Positions 39,445 through 50,097 of a stretch of DNA of 64,000 bases are shown one piece after another. The stretch lies in contig CANTUZ010000027.1 of assembly GCA_947846985.1 (NCBI GenBank), forward strand, positions 2,725,535 to 2,789,534, in the 5' to 3' direction. A program made the translations under genes and the position numbers. Under the pieces are notes generated by a model. The model was given only the letters and a program-made list of their open reading frames with translations, was not told the DNA's origin and searched no databases. Numbering within the stretch: the first letter of the stretch is position 1; every line of letters begins with the position of its first letter. This stretch comes from Fratercula arctica. Lineage: Eukaryota > Chordata > Aves > Charadriiformes > Alcidae.

Positions 39445-39516
39445 TTATATAGCTACTGGTTATATCACCGCTTGAATATTGGCTAATTATAAAAGTCATC
39501 TGCTCACTGCGATTGG
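39445..39516 (-). promoter_or_regulatory. LTR core promoter elements, copy 3
   Basis: On the minus strand there are CCAAT at 39516-39512, CCAAT at 39482-39478 and TATATAA at 39451-39445, unchanged from copy 2. Confidence 0.6.
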
Positions 39517-39709
39517 TTCTCTGTCCACACGACAGGGTTCACCCTTAGTTCCCTATTCTTATCAGCTCCTTATTCTTGCTTCTGCATTCTCATGGCTTGT
39601 TTACTTAGTACTTTCCCATCGCCGAGCTGTAACTTGCTTCTACGCTATTCTCATCTCACATAACTCCTCTATTGTCCCATGACCTTGCTCCTCAAGCCAT
39701 TCTGCAACA

Positions 39710-39715
39710 GGCCTC
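39710..39715. repeat. Right target-site duplication, LTR copy 3
   Basis: GGCCTC directly after the LTR. Confidence 0.92.
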
Positions 39716-41504
39716 TAAAGTAAACATAAGTCTGGAGATTGCTGCCACACCCAAGGAGCCACGAGGGAAAACTGTGGCTTCTGTTTAATCTCTCTGGGAA
39801 CCGATTAGGTTCCCACACAGACCTGGGGATCCGGGCTTTCCTGGCACCTTCAGCCTCAGAAACGCCCTTTCTCACTCCTACCAGGGACGGCCTCCAAAGT
39901 AAACATAGGTCTGGAGATTGCTGCCACGCCCAAGGAGCCACGAGGGAAAACTCTGGCTTCCTCTAAAGCTCTCTGGGAACTGCTTAGATTGGCCCAGAGA
40001 CTGTGGATTTCCACGCTTTCTTGGCGCCTTCAACCTCAAAACCACCCTTTCTCACTCGCCCCAGGGACGGCCTCCATAATTACCATAGGTCTGGAGATTG
40101 CTGCCATGCCCAAGGAGCCATGAGGGAAAGCTGTGGCTTCTTTGAAAGCTCTCTGGGAACCGTTTAGGTTGCCACACAGACCTTGGGGCTCCGGGATTTG
40201 CTAGCATCTTCAGCCTCAGAACTGCCCTTTCTCACTCCTCCCAGGGACGGCCTCCAAAGTAAACATAGGTCTGGAGATTTCTGCCACACCCAAGGAGCCA
40301 CGAGGGCAAACTTTGGCTTCTGTTAAATCTCTCTGGGAACCGCTTAGGTTGCCACACAGACCTGGGGATCCGGGCTTTCTTGGCGCCTTCAGCCTCAAAA
40401 CCACCCTTTCTCACTCGCCCCAGGGATGGACTCAAAAGGTACTATAGGTCTAGAGGTTGCTGCCACACCCAAGGAGCCACGAGGGCAAACTGTGGCTTCT
40501 GTTAAATCTCTCTGGGAACTGCTTAGTTTGAAACACAGACCTTCGGGCTCTGGGCTTTCCTGACAACTTCAGCCTCAGAACCACCCTTTCTCACTCGTCC
40601 CAGGGACAGGCCTCCAAAGTAAACATAGGTCTGGAGATTGCTGCCACGCCCAAGGAGCCACGAGGGAAAACTGTGGCTTGCTCTAAAGCTCTCTAGGAAC
40701 TGCTTAGATCGGCCCAGAGACCGTGGATTTCCACGCTTTCTTGGCGCCTTCAGCTCAAAACAACCCTTTCTCAATCGCCACAGGGATGGACTCAAAAGTT
40801 ACCATAGGTCTAGAGGTTGCTGCCACACCCAAGGAGGCACGAGGGCAAACTGTGGCTTCTGTTAATCTCTCTGGGAACCGCTTAGGTTGCCACAGGGACC
40901 TTGGGGCTCCGGGCTTTCCTGGCGCCTTCAGCCTCAAAACCACCCTTTCTCACTCGTCCCAGGGACAGCCTCCATAATTGCCATAGGTCTGGAGATTGCT
41001 GCCATGCCCAAGGAGCCATGAGGGAAAGCTGTGGCTTCTTTGAAGCTCTTCTGGGAACCGCTTGCATTGCCCCAGAGACCTTGGGTCTTCGGCCTTTCCT
41101 AGCGCCTTCAGCCTCAGAACTACCCCTTTCTCACCTCGCCCCAGGGACGTCCTCCAAAATCACCATAGGCCTGGAGATTGCTGCCACGCCCAAGGAGCCA
41201 CGAGGGCAAACTGTGGCTTCTTGTTAAATCTCTCTGGGAACCGCTTAGGTTGCCACACAGACCTGGGGATCTGGTCTTTCCTGGCATCTTCAGCCTCAGA
41301 ACTGCCCTTTCTCACTCGCCCCAGGGACGGCCTCCAAAGTAAACATAGGTCTGGAGATTGCTGCCACACCCAAGGAGCCACGAGGCTAACTGTGGCTTCC
41401 GTTTAATCCCTCTGGGAACCGCTTAGGTTGCCAAACAGACCTTGGGGCTCCGGGATTTGCTGGCATCTTCAGCCTCAAGAAACACCCTTTCTCACGTCCT
41501 ACCA

Positions 41505-41704
41505 NNNNNNNNNNNNNNNNNNNNNNNNNNNNNNNNNNNNNNNNNNNNNNNNNNNNNNNNNNNNNNNNNNNNNNNNNNNNNNNNNNNNNNNNNNNNNNNN
41601 NNNNNNNNNNNNNNNNNNNNNNNNNNNNNNNNNNNNNNNNNNNNNNNNNNNNNNNNNNNNNNNNNNNNNNNNNNNNNNNNNNNNNNNNNNNNNNNNNNNN
41701 NNNN
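41505..41704. other. Assembly gap, 200 N
   Basis: There are exactly 200 unknown bases, a typical fixed placeholder for a scaffold join of unknown length. Satellite orientation and subfamily both change across it, so the true distance and even the adjacency of arrays A and B are uncertain. Confidence 0.98.
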
Positions 41705-43402
41705 CAATGGTGGTTTTGAGGCTGAAGGCGCCAGGAGAGCCCAGAGCCCCAAGGTCTGTGGTGGCATAAAAGCGGTTCCCAGAGACATTTAAAAAAAGCC
41801 ACAGTTTTCCCACGTGGCTGCTTGGACGTGGCAGCAATCTTGGGACGTTTGGTATTTTTGAGGCCAACCACAGAATAAGTGAGCAAATGGTGGTTTTGAG
41901 GCTGAAGGCGCCAGGAGAGCCCAGAGACCCAAGGTCTGTGGTGGCATAAAAGCGGTTCCCAGAGACATTTAAAAAAAGCCACAGTTTTCCCACGTGGCTG
42001 CTTGGACGTGGCAGCAATCTTGGGACGTTTGGTATTTTTGAGGCCAACCACAGAATAAGTGAGCAATGGTGGTTTTGAGGCTGAAGGCGCCAGGAGAGCC
42101 CAGAGCCCCAAGGTCTGTGGTGGCATAAAAGCGGTTCCCAGAGACATTTAAAACAAGCCATAGTTTTCCCTCGTGGCTGCTTGGACGTGGCAGCAATTTT
42201 GGGATGTTTGCTAGCTTTGAGGCCGGCCCTGGGGGGAGTGAGAAAGAGTGGTTTGTGAGGCTGAAAGCGCCAGGAAAGCCCAGAGCCCCAAGGTCTGTGG
42301 TGGCAGAAAAGCGGTTCCCAGAGACCTTTAAAACAAGCCACAGTTTTCCCTCCTGGCTGCTTGGGCGTGGCAGCAATCTTGGAACGTTTGGTATTTTTGA
42401 GGCCAACCACAGAATAAGTGAGCAATGGTGGTTTTGAGACTGAAAGCGCCAGGAGAGCCCAGAGCCCCAAGGTCTGTGGTGGCATAAAAGCGGTTCCCAG
42501 AGACATTTAAAACAAGCCACAGTTTTCCCACGTGGCTACGTGCACATGGCAGCAATATCGGGACAATTGGGTTTTTTGAGGCCAACCACAGAATAAGTGA
42601 GCAATGGTGGTTTTGAGGCTGAAAGCGCCAGGAGAGCCCAGAGGCCAAGGTCTGTGGGGCGATGCAAGTGGTTCCAGGAAAAATCCAAAACAAGCGACGG
42701 TTTTCCCTCGTGGCTTCTTGGCCGTGGCAGCAATCTCCGGACATTTGACTTGTTTGAGGCTGGTCCTGGGGGGAGTGAGAAAGGGTGGTTTTGAGTCTGA
42801 AGGCGCCAGGAGAGCCCGGAGCCCCAAGGTCTGTGGTGCCATAAAAGCGGTTTCCAGAGACCTTTAAAACAAGCCACAGTTTTCCCTCGTGGCTGGTTGG
42901 ATATGGTATCAATATTGGGACATTTGACATTTTTGAGGCTGGTCCTGGGGGGAGTGAGCAATGGTGGTTTTTGAGGCTGAAGGCGCCAGGAGAGCCCAGA
43001 GCCCCAAGGTCTGTGGTGGCATAAAAGGGGTTCCCAGAGACCTTTAAAACAAGCCACAGTTTTCCCACGTGGCTGCTTGGACGTGGCAGCAATCTTGGGA
43101 CGTTTGGTATTTTTGAGGCCAACCACGGAATAAGTGAGCAATGGTGGTTTTGAGGCTGAAGGCGCCAGGAGAGCCCAGAGCCCCAAGGTCTGTGGTGGCA
43201 TAAAAGCGGTTCCCAGAGACATTTAAAAACAAGCCATAGTTTTCCCTCGTGGCTGCTTGGGCGTGGCAGCAATCTTGGGACGTTTGGTATTTTTGAGGCC
43301 AACCACAGAATAAGTGAGCAATGGTGGTTTTGAGGCTGAAGGCGCCAGGAGAGCCCAGAGCCCCAAGGTCTGTGGTGGCATAAAAGCGGTTCCCAGAGAC
43401 AT

Positions 43403-46400
43403 TTAAAAACAGCCACGGTTTTCCCTCGTGGCTGCTTGGGCGTGGCAGCAATCTTGGGACGTTTGGTATTTTTGAGGCCAGCCACAGAATAAGTGAGCAA
43501 TGGTGGTTTTGAGGCTGAAGGCGCCAGGAGAGCCCAGAGCCCCAAGGTCTGTGGTGGCATAAAAGCGGTTCCCAGAGACATTTAAAAAAAGCCACAGTTT
43601 TCCCTCGTGGCTGCTTGGACGTGGCAGCAATCTTGGGACGTTTGGTATTTTTGAGGCCAACCACAGAATAAGTGAGCAATGGTGGTTTTGAGACTGAAGG
43701 CGCCAGGAGAGCCCAGAGCCCCAAGGTCTGTGGTGGCATAAAAGCGGTTCCCAGAGACATTTAAAAAAAGCCACGGTTTTCCCTCGTGGCTGCTTGGGCG
43801 TGGCAGCAATCTTGGGACGTTTGGTATTTTTGAGGCCAGCCACGGAATAAGTGAGCAATGGTGGTTTTGAGGCTGAAGGCGCCAGGAGAGCCCAGAGCCC
43901 CAAGGTCTGTGGTGGCATAAAAGCGGTTCCCAGAGACATTTAAAAAAAGCCACAGTTTTCCCACGTGGCTGCTTGGACGTGGCAGCAATCTTGGGACGTT
44001 TGGTATTTTTGAGGCCAACCACAGAATAAGTGAGCAATGGTGGTTTTGAGACTGAAAGCGCCAGGAGAGCCCAGAGCCCCAAGGTCTGTGGTGGCATAAA
44101 AGCGGTTCCCAGAGACATTTAAAAAAAGCCACAGTTTTCCCTCCTGGCTGCTTGGACGTGGCAGCAATCTTGGAACGTTTGGTATTTTTGAGGCCAACCA
44201 CAGAATAAGTGAGCAATGGTGGTTTTGAGACTGAAAGCGCCAGGAGAGCCCAGAGACCTAAGGTCTGTGGTGGCATAAAAGCGGTTCCCAGAGACATTTA
44301 AAACAAGCCACAGTTTTCCCACATGGCTACGTGCACATGGCAGCAATATCGGGACAATTGGGTTTTTTTGAGGCCAACCACAGAATAAGTGAGCAATGGT
44401 GGTTTTGAGGCTGAAGGCGCCAGGAGAGCCCAGAGGCCCAAGGTCTGTGGGGTGATGCAAGTGGTTCCAGGAAAAATCCAAAACAAGCGATGGTTTTCCC
44501 TCGTGGCTTCTTGGGCGTGGCAGCAATCTCCGGACATTTGACTTGTTTGAGGCTGGTCCTGGGGGGAGTGAGAAAGGGTGGTTTTGAGTCTGAAGGCGCC
44601 AGGAGAGCCCAGAGCCCCAAGGTCTGTGGGGCAATGCAAGCAGTTCCCAGAGACCTTTAGAGCAAGCCACAGTTTTCCCTCGTGGCTGGTTGGATATGGT
44701 ATCAATATTGGGACATTTGACATTTTTGAGGCTGGTCCTGGGGGGAGCGAGAAAGGGTGGTTTTGAGGCTGAAGGCGCCAGGAGAGCCCAGAGCCCCAAG
44801 GTCTGTGGTGGCATAAAAGCGGTTCCCAGAGACCTTTAAAACAAGCCACACTTTTCCCTCGTGGCTGCTTGGGTGTGGCAGCAATCTTGGGACGTTTGGT
44901 ATTTTTGAGGCCAACCACGGAATCAGTGAGCAAAGGTAGTTTTGTGGCTGAAGGTGGCAGGAGAGCCCAGAGCCCCAAGGTCTGTGGGGTGATGCAAGCA
45001 GTTCCCTGAGAGCTTTAAAACAAGATACAGTTTTCCCTCGTGGCTGCTTGGGCGTGGCAGCAATCTTGGGACGTTTGGTATTTTTGAGGCCAAGCACGGA
45101 ATAAGTGAGCAATGGTGGTTTTGAGGCTGAAGGCGCCAGGAGAGCCCAGAGACCGAAGGTCTGTGGTGGCATAAAAGCGGTTCCCAGAGACATTTAAAAC
45201 AAGCCATAGTTTTCCCTCGTGGCTGCTTGGGCATGGCAGCAATCTTGGGACGTTTGGTATTTTTGAGGCCACCGCAGAATAAGTGAGCAATGGTGGTTTT
45301 GAGGCTGAAGGTGGCAGGAGAGCCCAGAGCCCCAAGGTCTGTGGGGCGATGCAAGGAGTTCGCAGAGACATTTATAACAAGCCATGGTTTTCCCACATAG
45401 CTCATTGGGGGTGACAGGAATCTTGGGAAGATTGGTATTTTTGAGCCAACTATGGAATAAGTGAGAAATGCTGTTTTTGAGCCTGGAGCCACCACCAAAG
45501 CCTGGAAACTAAAGTTGTGAGGGGGGATGCAAGCGGTTCCAGGAAAACTCCAAAACAAGCCACGGTTTTCCCTCGTGGCTGCTTGGGCGTGGCAGCAACC
45601 TCCAGACATTTGACTTTTTTGAGGCTGGTCCTGGGGGGAGTGAGAAAGGGTGCTTTTGAGGCTGAAGGCGCCAGGAGAGCCCAGAGCCCCAGGGTCTGTG
45701 GTGGCATAAAAGCGGTTCCCAGAGACCTTTAGAGCAAGCCACAGTTTTCCCTCATGGCTACTTGGATATGGTTGCAATATCGGGACAATTAGGTTTTTTG
45801 AGGCTGGTCCTGGGGGGAGTGAGAAAGGGTGCTTTTGAGGCTGAAGGCGCCAGGAGAGCCCAGAGCCCCAGGGTCTGTGGTGGCATAAAAGCGGTTCCCA
45901 GAGACCTTTAGAGCAAGCCACAGTTTTCCCTCATGGCTACTTGGATATGGTTGCAATATCGGGACAATTAGGTTTTTTGAGGCTGGTCCTGGGGGGAGTG
46001 AGCAAAGGTGGTTTTGAGGCTGAAGGCACCAGGAGAGCCCAGAGACCCAAGGTCTGTGGTGGGATAAAAGCGGTTCTAGGAAATCTCCAAAACAAGCCAC
46101 AGTTTTCCCTCGTGGCTGCTTGGGCGTGGCAGCAATCTCCAGACATTTGACTTGTTTGAGGCTGGTCCTGGGGAGAGTGAGAAAGGGTGGTTTTGAGGCT
46201 GAAGGCGCCAGGAGAGCCCAGAGCCCCAAGGTCTGTGGTGCCATAAAAGCGGTAACCAGAGACCTTTAAAACAAGCCACACTTTTCCCACGTGGATGCAA
46301 TCTTGGGACGTTTGGTATTTTTGAGGCCAACCACAGAATAAGTGAGCAATGGTGGTTTTGAGGCTGAAGGCGCCAGGAGAGCCCAGAGCCCCAAGGTCTG

Positions 46401-46788
46401 TGGGGCGATGCAAGTGGTTCCAGGAAAAATCCAAAACAAGCGGCGGTTTTCCCTCGTGGCTTCTTGGGCGTGGCAGCAATCTCCGGACATTTGACTTGTT
46501 TGAGGCTGGTCCTGGGGGGAGTGAGCAATGGTGGTTTTGAGGCTGAAGGCGCCAGGAGAGCCCAGAGACCCAAGGTCTGTGGTGCCATAAAAGCGGTTCC
46601 CAGAGACCTTTAAAACAAGGCACAGTTTTCCCTCCTGGCTGCTTGGGCGTGGCAGCAATCTTGGGACGTTTGGTATTTTTGAGGCCAACCACAGAATAAG
46701 TGAGCAATGGTGGTTTTGAGGCTGAAGGCGCCAGGAGAGCCCAGAGCCCCAAGGTCTGTGTTGAGATAAGAGCGGTTCCCAGAGACAT
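43403..46788 (-). repeat. Array B block P, first copy
   Basis: The block pairs with about 52340-55547. The offset is 8937 bp at the left and 8756 bp from about 44.3 kb onward; the 181-bp step is one monomer missing in the second copy. It includes matching oddities in both copies: the divergent monomer at 45381, a shortened monomer at about 46290, and the GGTGGCAGGAGAGCCC variants near 44955 and 45308. Confidence 0.8.
45381..45558 (-). repeat. Divergent array B monomer, instance 1
   Basis: This monomer departs strongly from its neighbours over most of its length. It has GGGGGTGACAGGAATC where others have GGGCGTGGCAGCAATC, GTTTTTGAGCCTGGAG in place of GGTTTTGAGGCTGAAG, and AAAGTTGTGAGGGGGG in place of the CAAGGTCTGTGGTGG segment. 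Length is 178 bp, so it is a diverged monomer rather than an insertion. Confidence 0.85.
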
Positions 46789-49019
46789 TTAAAAAAAACC
46801 ACAGTTTTCCCTTGTGGCTTCTTGGGCATGGCAGGAATCTTGGGACGTTTGGTATTTTTGAGGCCAACCACAGAATAAGTGAGCAATGGTGGTTTTGAGG
46901 CTGAAAGCGCCAGGAGAGCCCAGAGCCCCAAGGTCTGTGGTGGCATAAAAGCGGTTCCCAGAGACAGTTAAATCAAGCCACAGTTTTCCCTCGTGGCTGC
47001 TTGGGCGTGGCAGCAATCTTGGGACGTTTGGTATTTTTGAGGCCAACCACAGAATAAGTGAGCAATGGTGGTTTTGAGGCTGAAGGCGCCAGGAGAGCCC
47101 AGAGCCCCAAGGTCTGTGGTGAGATAAGAGCTGTTCCCAGAGACATTTAAAACAAGCCATAGTTTTCCCTCGTGGCTGCTTGGACGTGGCAGCAATTTTG
47201 GGATGTTTGCTAGGTTTGAGGCCGGCCCTGGGGGGAGTGAGAAAGAGTGGTTTGTGAGGCTGAAGGCGCCAGGAAAGCCCAGAGCCCCAAGGTCTGTGGT
47301 GGCATAAAAGCGGTTCCCAGAGACCTTTAAAACAAGCCACGGTTTTCCCTCGTGGCTGCTTGGGCGTGGCAGCAATCTTGGAACGTTTGGTATTTTTGAG
47401 GCCAACCACAGAATAAGTGAGCAATGGTGGTTTTGAGACTGAAAGCGCCAGGAGAGCCCAGAGCCCCAAGGTCTGTGGTGGCATAAAAGCGGTTCCCAGA
47501 GACATTTAAAACAAGCCACAGTTTTCCCACGTGGCTACGTGCACATGGCAGCAATATCGGGACAATTGGGTTTTTTGAGGCCAACCACAGAATAAGTGAG
47601 CAATGGTGGTTTTGAGGCTGAAAGCGCCAGGAGAGCCCAGAGGCCAAGGTCTGTGGGGCGATGCAAGTGGTTCCAGGAAAAATCCAAAACAAGCGATGGT
47701 TTTCCCTCGTGGCTTCTTGGCCGTGGCAGCAATCTCCGGACATTTGACTTGTTTGAGGCTGGTCCTGGGGGGAGTGAGAAAGGGTGGTTTTGAGTCTGAA
47801 GGCGCCAGGAGAGCCCAGAGCCCCAAGGTCTGTGGTGCCATAAAAGCGGTTTCCAGAGACCTTTAAAACAAGCCACAGTTTTCCCTCGTGGCTGGTTGGA
47901 TATGGTATCAATATTGGGACATTTGACATTTTTGAGGCTGGTCCTGGGGGGAGTGAGCAATGGTGGTTTTGAGGCTGAAGGCGCCAGGAGAGCCCAGAGC
48001 CCCAAGGTCTGTGGTGGCATAAAAGCGGTTCCCAGAGACCTTTAAAACAAGCCACAGTTTTCCCTCGTGGCTGCTTGGGCGTGGCAGCAATCTTGGGACG
48101 TTTGGTATTTTTGAGGCCAACCACAGAATAAGTGAGCAATGGTGGTTTTGAGGCTGAAGGCGCCAGGAGAGCCCAGAGCCCCAAGGTCTGTGGTGGCATA
48201 AAAGCGGTTCCCAGAGACATTTAAAAACAGCCACGGTTTTCCCTCGTGGCTGCTTGGGCGTGGCAGCAATCTTGGGACGTTTGGTATTTTTGAGGCCAGC
48301 CACAGAATAAGTGAGCAATGGTGGTTTTGAGGCTGAAGGCGCCAGGAGAGCCCAGAGCCCCAAGGTCTGTGGTGGCATAAAAGCGGTTCCCAGAGACATT
48401 TAAAAAAAGCCACAGTTTTCCCACGTGGCTGCTTGGACGTGGCAGCAATCTTGGGACGTTTGGTATTTTTGAGGCCAACCACAGAATAAGTGAGCAATGG
48501 TGGTTTTGAGACTGAAGGCGCCAGGAGAGCCCAGAGCCCCAAGGTCTGTGGTGGCATAAAAGCGGTTCCCAGAGACATTTAAAAAAAGCCACGGTTTTCC
48601 CTCGTGGCTGCTTGGGCGTGGCAGCAATCTTGGGACGTTTGGTATTTTTGAGGCCAACCACGGAATAAGTGAGCAATGGTGGTTTTGAGGCTGAAGGCGC
48701 CAGGAGAGCCCAGAGCCCCAAGGTCTGTGGTGGCATAAAAGCGGTTCCCAGAGACATTTAAAAAAAGCCACAGTTTTCCCACGTGGCTGCTTGGACGTGG
48801 CAGCAATCTTGGGACGTTTGGTATTTTTGAGGCCAACCACAGAATAAGTGAGCAATGGTGGTTTTGAGGCTGAAGGCGCCAGGAGAGCCCAGAGACCCAA
48901 GGTCTGTGGTGGCATAAAAGCGGTTCCCAGAGACATTTAAAAAAAGCCACAGTTTTCCCACGTGGCTGCTTGGACGTGGCAGCAATCTTGGGACGTTTGG
49001 TATTTTTGAGGCCAACCAC

Positions 49020-50097
49020 AGAATAAGTGAGCAATGGTGGTTTTGAGGCTGAAGGCGCCAGGAGAGCCCAGAGCCCCAAGGTCTGTGGTGGCATAAAAGC
49101 GGTTCCCAGAGACATTTAAAACAAGCCATAGTTTTCCCTCGTGGCTGCTTGGACGTGGCAGCAATTTTGGGATGTTTACTAGCTTTGAGGCCGGCCCTGG
49201 GGGGAGTGAGAAAGAGTGGTTTGTGAGGCTGAAAGCGCCAGGAAAGCCCAGAGCCCCAAGGTCTGTGGTGGCATAAAAGCGGTTCCCAGAGACCTTTAAA
49301 ACAAGCGGCGGTTTTCCCTCGTGGCTGCTTGGGCGTGGCAGCAATCTTGGGACGTTTGGTATTTTTGAGGCCAACCACAGAATAAGTGAGCAATGGTGGT
49401 TTTGAGACTGAAAGCGCCAGGAGAGCCCAGAGACCCAAGGTCTGTGGTGGGATAAAAGCGGTTCCCAGAGACATTTAAAATAAGCCACAGTTTTCCCACG
49501 TGGCTACGTGCACATGGCAGCAATATCGGGACAATTGGGTTTTTTGAGGCCAACCACAGAATAAGTGAGCAATGGTGGTTTTGAGGCTGAAGGCGCCAGG
49601 AGAGCCCAGAGCCCCAAGGTCTGTGGTGGCATAAAAGCGGTTCCCAGAGACATTTAAAACAAGCCATAGTTTTCCCTCGTGGCTGCTTGGACGTGGCAGC
49701 AATTTTGGGATGTTTACTAGCTTTGAGGCCGGCCCTGGGGGGAGTGAGAAAGAGTGGTTTGTGAGGCTGAAAGCGCCAGGAAAGCCCAGAGCCCCAAGGT
49801 CTGTGGTGGCATAAAAGCGGTTCCCAGAGACCTTTAAAACAAGCGGCGGTTTTCCCTCGTGGCTGCTTGGGCGTGGCAGCAATCTTGGAACGTTTGGTAT
49901 TTTTGAGGCCAACCACAGAATAAGTGAGCAATGGTGGTTTTGAGACTGAAAGCGCCAGGAGAGCCCAGAGACCCAAGGTCTGTGGTGGGATAAAAGCGGT
50001 TCCCAGAGACATTTAAAATAAGCCACAGTTTTCCCACGTGGCTACGTGCACATGGCAGCAATATCGGGACAATTGGGTTTTTTGAGGCCAACCACAG
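49020..50097 (-). repeat. Tandem duplication of a 538-bp three-monomer unit
   Basis: About 49020-49557 is repeated at 49558-50097 with very few differences (for example CTTGGGACG at about 49346 against CTTGGAACG at about 49885). Both copies share a variant not seen in the other monomers of this subtype, TGTTTACTAGC instead of TGTTTGCTAGC. This indicates a recent local duplication. Confidence 0.82.

Larger units (their letters stand above)
39364..39709 (-). mobile_element. Solo LTR of an endogenous retrovirus, copy 3
   Basis: This 346-bp element has the same ends, target duplication and orientation as copy 2 and is almost identical to it. One visible difference near the U5 end is TGAGTGAGAAAGC here and in copy 1 against TGAGTTAGAAAGC in copy 2. 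There is no coding sequence. Confidence 0.93.
1..41504 (+). repeat. Satellite array A, about 180-bp monomer, head to tail
   Basis: The region is a continuous tandem array of about 225 monomers, mostly 180 bp, with some 179-bp variants where CAGACCTTGGGGCTCC is replaced by CAGACCTGGGGATCC. Landmarks recurring in each unit, in order, are ATTGCTGCCACGCCCAAGG, GCCACGAGGGAAAACTGTGG, CTCTGGGAACYGCTTAG, CCTTCAGCCTCA and CCCTTTCTCACTCGCCCC, then GGCCTCC. Several monomer types differ in the middle (TTGGCCCAGAGACCGTGG, TTGCCACACAGACCTTGG, TTGCCCCAGAGACCTTGG, TTTGAAACACAGACC) and in the tail (CATGGACGGCCTCCATAATT, CAGGGACGGCCTCCAAAGTA, CAGGGATGGACTCAAAAGG). The types are mixed and matched. The only interruptions are three solo LTRs. 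I see no coding capacity beyond periodic open frames. Plus is simply the orientation used here. I do not recognise the family by name. Confidence 0.97.
34227..41504 (+). repeat. Giant HOR (about 10.8 kb), copy 3, truncated by gap
   Basis: The block matches copy 2 at about 10776-10779 bp up to the gap, covering roughly two thirds of a unit, including the LTR and the first GCCACAGGGATGGACTC marker at 40786. The last 900 bp before the gap carry many single-base indels, for example CAGGGACAGGCCTCC near 40609, TTTGAAGCTCTTCTGGG near 41045, CTTCTTGTTAAATC near 41222 and CTCACGTCC near 41496. Read quality is probably poor at this contig end. Confidence 0.9.

Noticed and set aside
28585..39709. Three independent retroviral insertions
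   Set aside because: All share the same site, orientation, target duplication and flanking variants (CAGAGACGGCCTC on the left, CTAAAGTAAACATAAG on the right), so they descend from one insertion.
41428..42506. Open frames running across the 200-N gap
   Set aside because: Unknown bases were simply read as non-stop codons, and the sequence on either side is satellite of opposite orientation.
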